Shown one piece after another: positions 6,301 to 6,364 of a DNA stretch of 6,364 nucleotides. The first letter of the stretch is position 1. The number at the start of each line of letters is the position of its first letter. A program made the position numbers and the translations under genes. The notes under the pieces are model-generated. The model worked only from the letters and a program-made list of their open reading frames with translations, was not told the DNA's origin and made no database searches. Source of the DNA: Spirochaetota bacterium (GTDB lineage Bacteria; Spirochaetota; Spirochaetia; B11-G9); the NCBI GenBank assembly GCA_003641695.1, contig QNBL01000164.1, positions 1 to 6,364 on the forward strand, in the 5' to 3' direction.

Positions 6301-6364
6301 ACGGTGCAGCGTAGGGGCACGGTTCAGCATAACAGGATGTTCTTTGACCACATCATCCAGTACA
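3340..6364 (-). CDS. rpoC: RNA polymerase beta' subunit (5' end outside window)
   Basis: This is the catalytic beta' subunit of RNA polymerase. The open frame runs through the window edge; 1007 residues are visible and roughly the first 410 (E. coli numbering) lie outside. In visible numbering from base 6363: EHPVMLNRAPTLHRLG near the start; NADFDGDQM at 48-56 (bases 6196-6222), whose three Asp chelate the active-site magnesium; the bridge-helix region DSGARGSRTQIRQLGGMRG from 291; second zinc-site cysteines at 378, 452, 459 and 462, all present; and trigger-loop start GTQLTMRTFHIGG. About 225 residues (506-730) separate this from TRDITGGLPRVGELFEARRP, indicating an SI3-type insertion. The protein ends normally with HLIPAGTGM and an acidic tail. 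Gln489 replaces the Glu usual in SIGEPGTQ. rpsL follows after 61 nt. Confidence 0.99.
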   Translation of the reverse strand, partial: VLDDVVKEHPVMLNRAPTLHRLGIQAFEPVLVQGKAIKLHPLVCHAYNADFDGDQMAIHVPLTQAAQIECWTLMLSVNNLLNPANGSPVVFPSQDMVLGINYLTKIKEGSKGEGKYFVSMEEVILAREYGVITYNTKIKMKMGDEVVETTPGRLLFNEVMPEEIGFINKTFGDKELRTLVAETYSKHGPAVAVRMLDSIKDIGFRYATLFGATIGVNDIVIPAKKKEMIEAANEEVKEIQEQYIQGHITQEERYNRVIEVWSKTNEDLTNELMDFLKQVDNGFNPVYMMADSGARGSRTQIRQLGGMRGLMAKPSGDIIELPIRSNFKEGHSIIEFFISTNGARKGLADTALKTADAGYLTRRLVDIAQDMVVNIDDCGTINGIEISALKDGEDIVESLADRITGRFTLERVKHPITGEIIIDVNEVITDEIASLIEGVGVEKVKIRTVLTCEAEHGVCRKCYGRNLANHKTVDIGEAVGIIAAQSIGQPGTQLTMRTFHIGGAATKVSEENRTKLSYPVLVKEITGNTVTLDNGDVLFTRKGFLSVAKVIRTVPVEKGYTVEVSDGQKVTGGEVLLKKGKDEIKAKEIAFVHLTDNQVVLVAQDQQLDVRNGAELHVSIGDIVPAETSITTFDPFSEPILAESDGTVRFDDIVLGTTLKEEINEDTGNIEKKITEFSLETLQPRIVLVDKAGNDVATYFLPGSSYLNVEDGEIVKRGKTLAKLLKESVKTRDITGGLPRVGELFEARRPKNAAVLAKISGTVVFRNIVKGKRVIMVGDDYGKEYKHLVPMGKHLLVRDGDLVQAGEPLCDGSRDPHDILDILGENALQAFLVNEVQEVYRLQGVNINDKHIGAIVRQMMRKVEIVQVGDTGFIYGQQIDKYKFHEENRKVLREGGQAAVAKPMLLGITRASLNIDSFISAASFQETTKVLTNAAIAGSTDELRGLKENVIIGHLIPAGTGMREYRNVKLYDENNEDLDASVKSLLEARKLERSSEGETIETDNVQE

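Overview
The window is an ordinary, densely packed information-processing locus with every gene on the minus strand. Read 5'->3' on that strand it runs rpoC (5' end outside the window), rpsL, rpsG, a non-coding interval of about 345 nt, tuf, rpsJ and rplC (3' end outside the window). It joins the end of the RNA polymerase beta/beta' operon to the 'str' genes and the start of the 'S10' ribosomal operon. Protein character points to a spirochaete (Spirochaetota, probably Spirochaetaceae-like). EF-Tu resembles remembered Treponema and Borrelia sequences (for example the NTRHVEYETDNRHYAHVDCP stretch, and the lineage-typical segments around it), and RpoC carries a large trigger-loop insertion as in Gram-negative-type polymerases. 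This assignment is from memory of family sequences, not from a search.

Layout on the + coordinate scale: 1-488 rplC (partial); 489-516 spacer; 517-825 rpsJ; 826-884 spacer with a 10-bp hairpin; 885-2075 tuf; 2076-2420 tuf leader and promoter; 2421-2891 rpsG; 2904-3278 rpsL; 3279-3339 spacer; 3340-6364 rpoC (partial). All six genes look intact, with conserved motifs and good Shine-Dalgarno sequences. rpsL and rpsG are tightly coupled: the rpsL stop codon is part of the rpsG Shine-Dalgarno.

The genes work together in gene expression: the polymerase beta' subunit, decoding-centre protein S12, 30S head proteins S7 and S10 (S10 is also the antitermination factor NusE), the aminoacyl-tRNA carrier EF-Tu, and 50S protein L3. 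fusA (EF-G), which commonly lies between rpsG and tuf, is absent here.

The only non-routine part is the rpsG-tuf interval. It contains a near-consensus sigma-70-type promoter (TTGACT, 17 bp, TATTAT) followed by a predicted leader of about 284 nt. That leader has an 11-bp hairpin almost at its 5' end, several further inverted repeats, a weak terminator-like hairpin and a palindrome running into the tuf Shine-Dalgarno. This is a candidate cis-regulatory leader for EF-Tu and the genes downstream. I see no mobile element, CRISPR array, tRNA, rRNA or unknown protein system.
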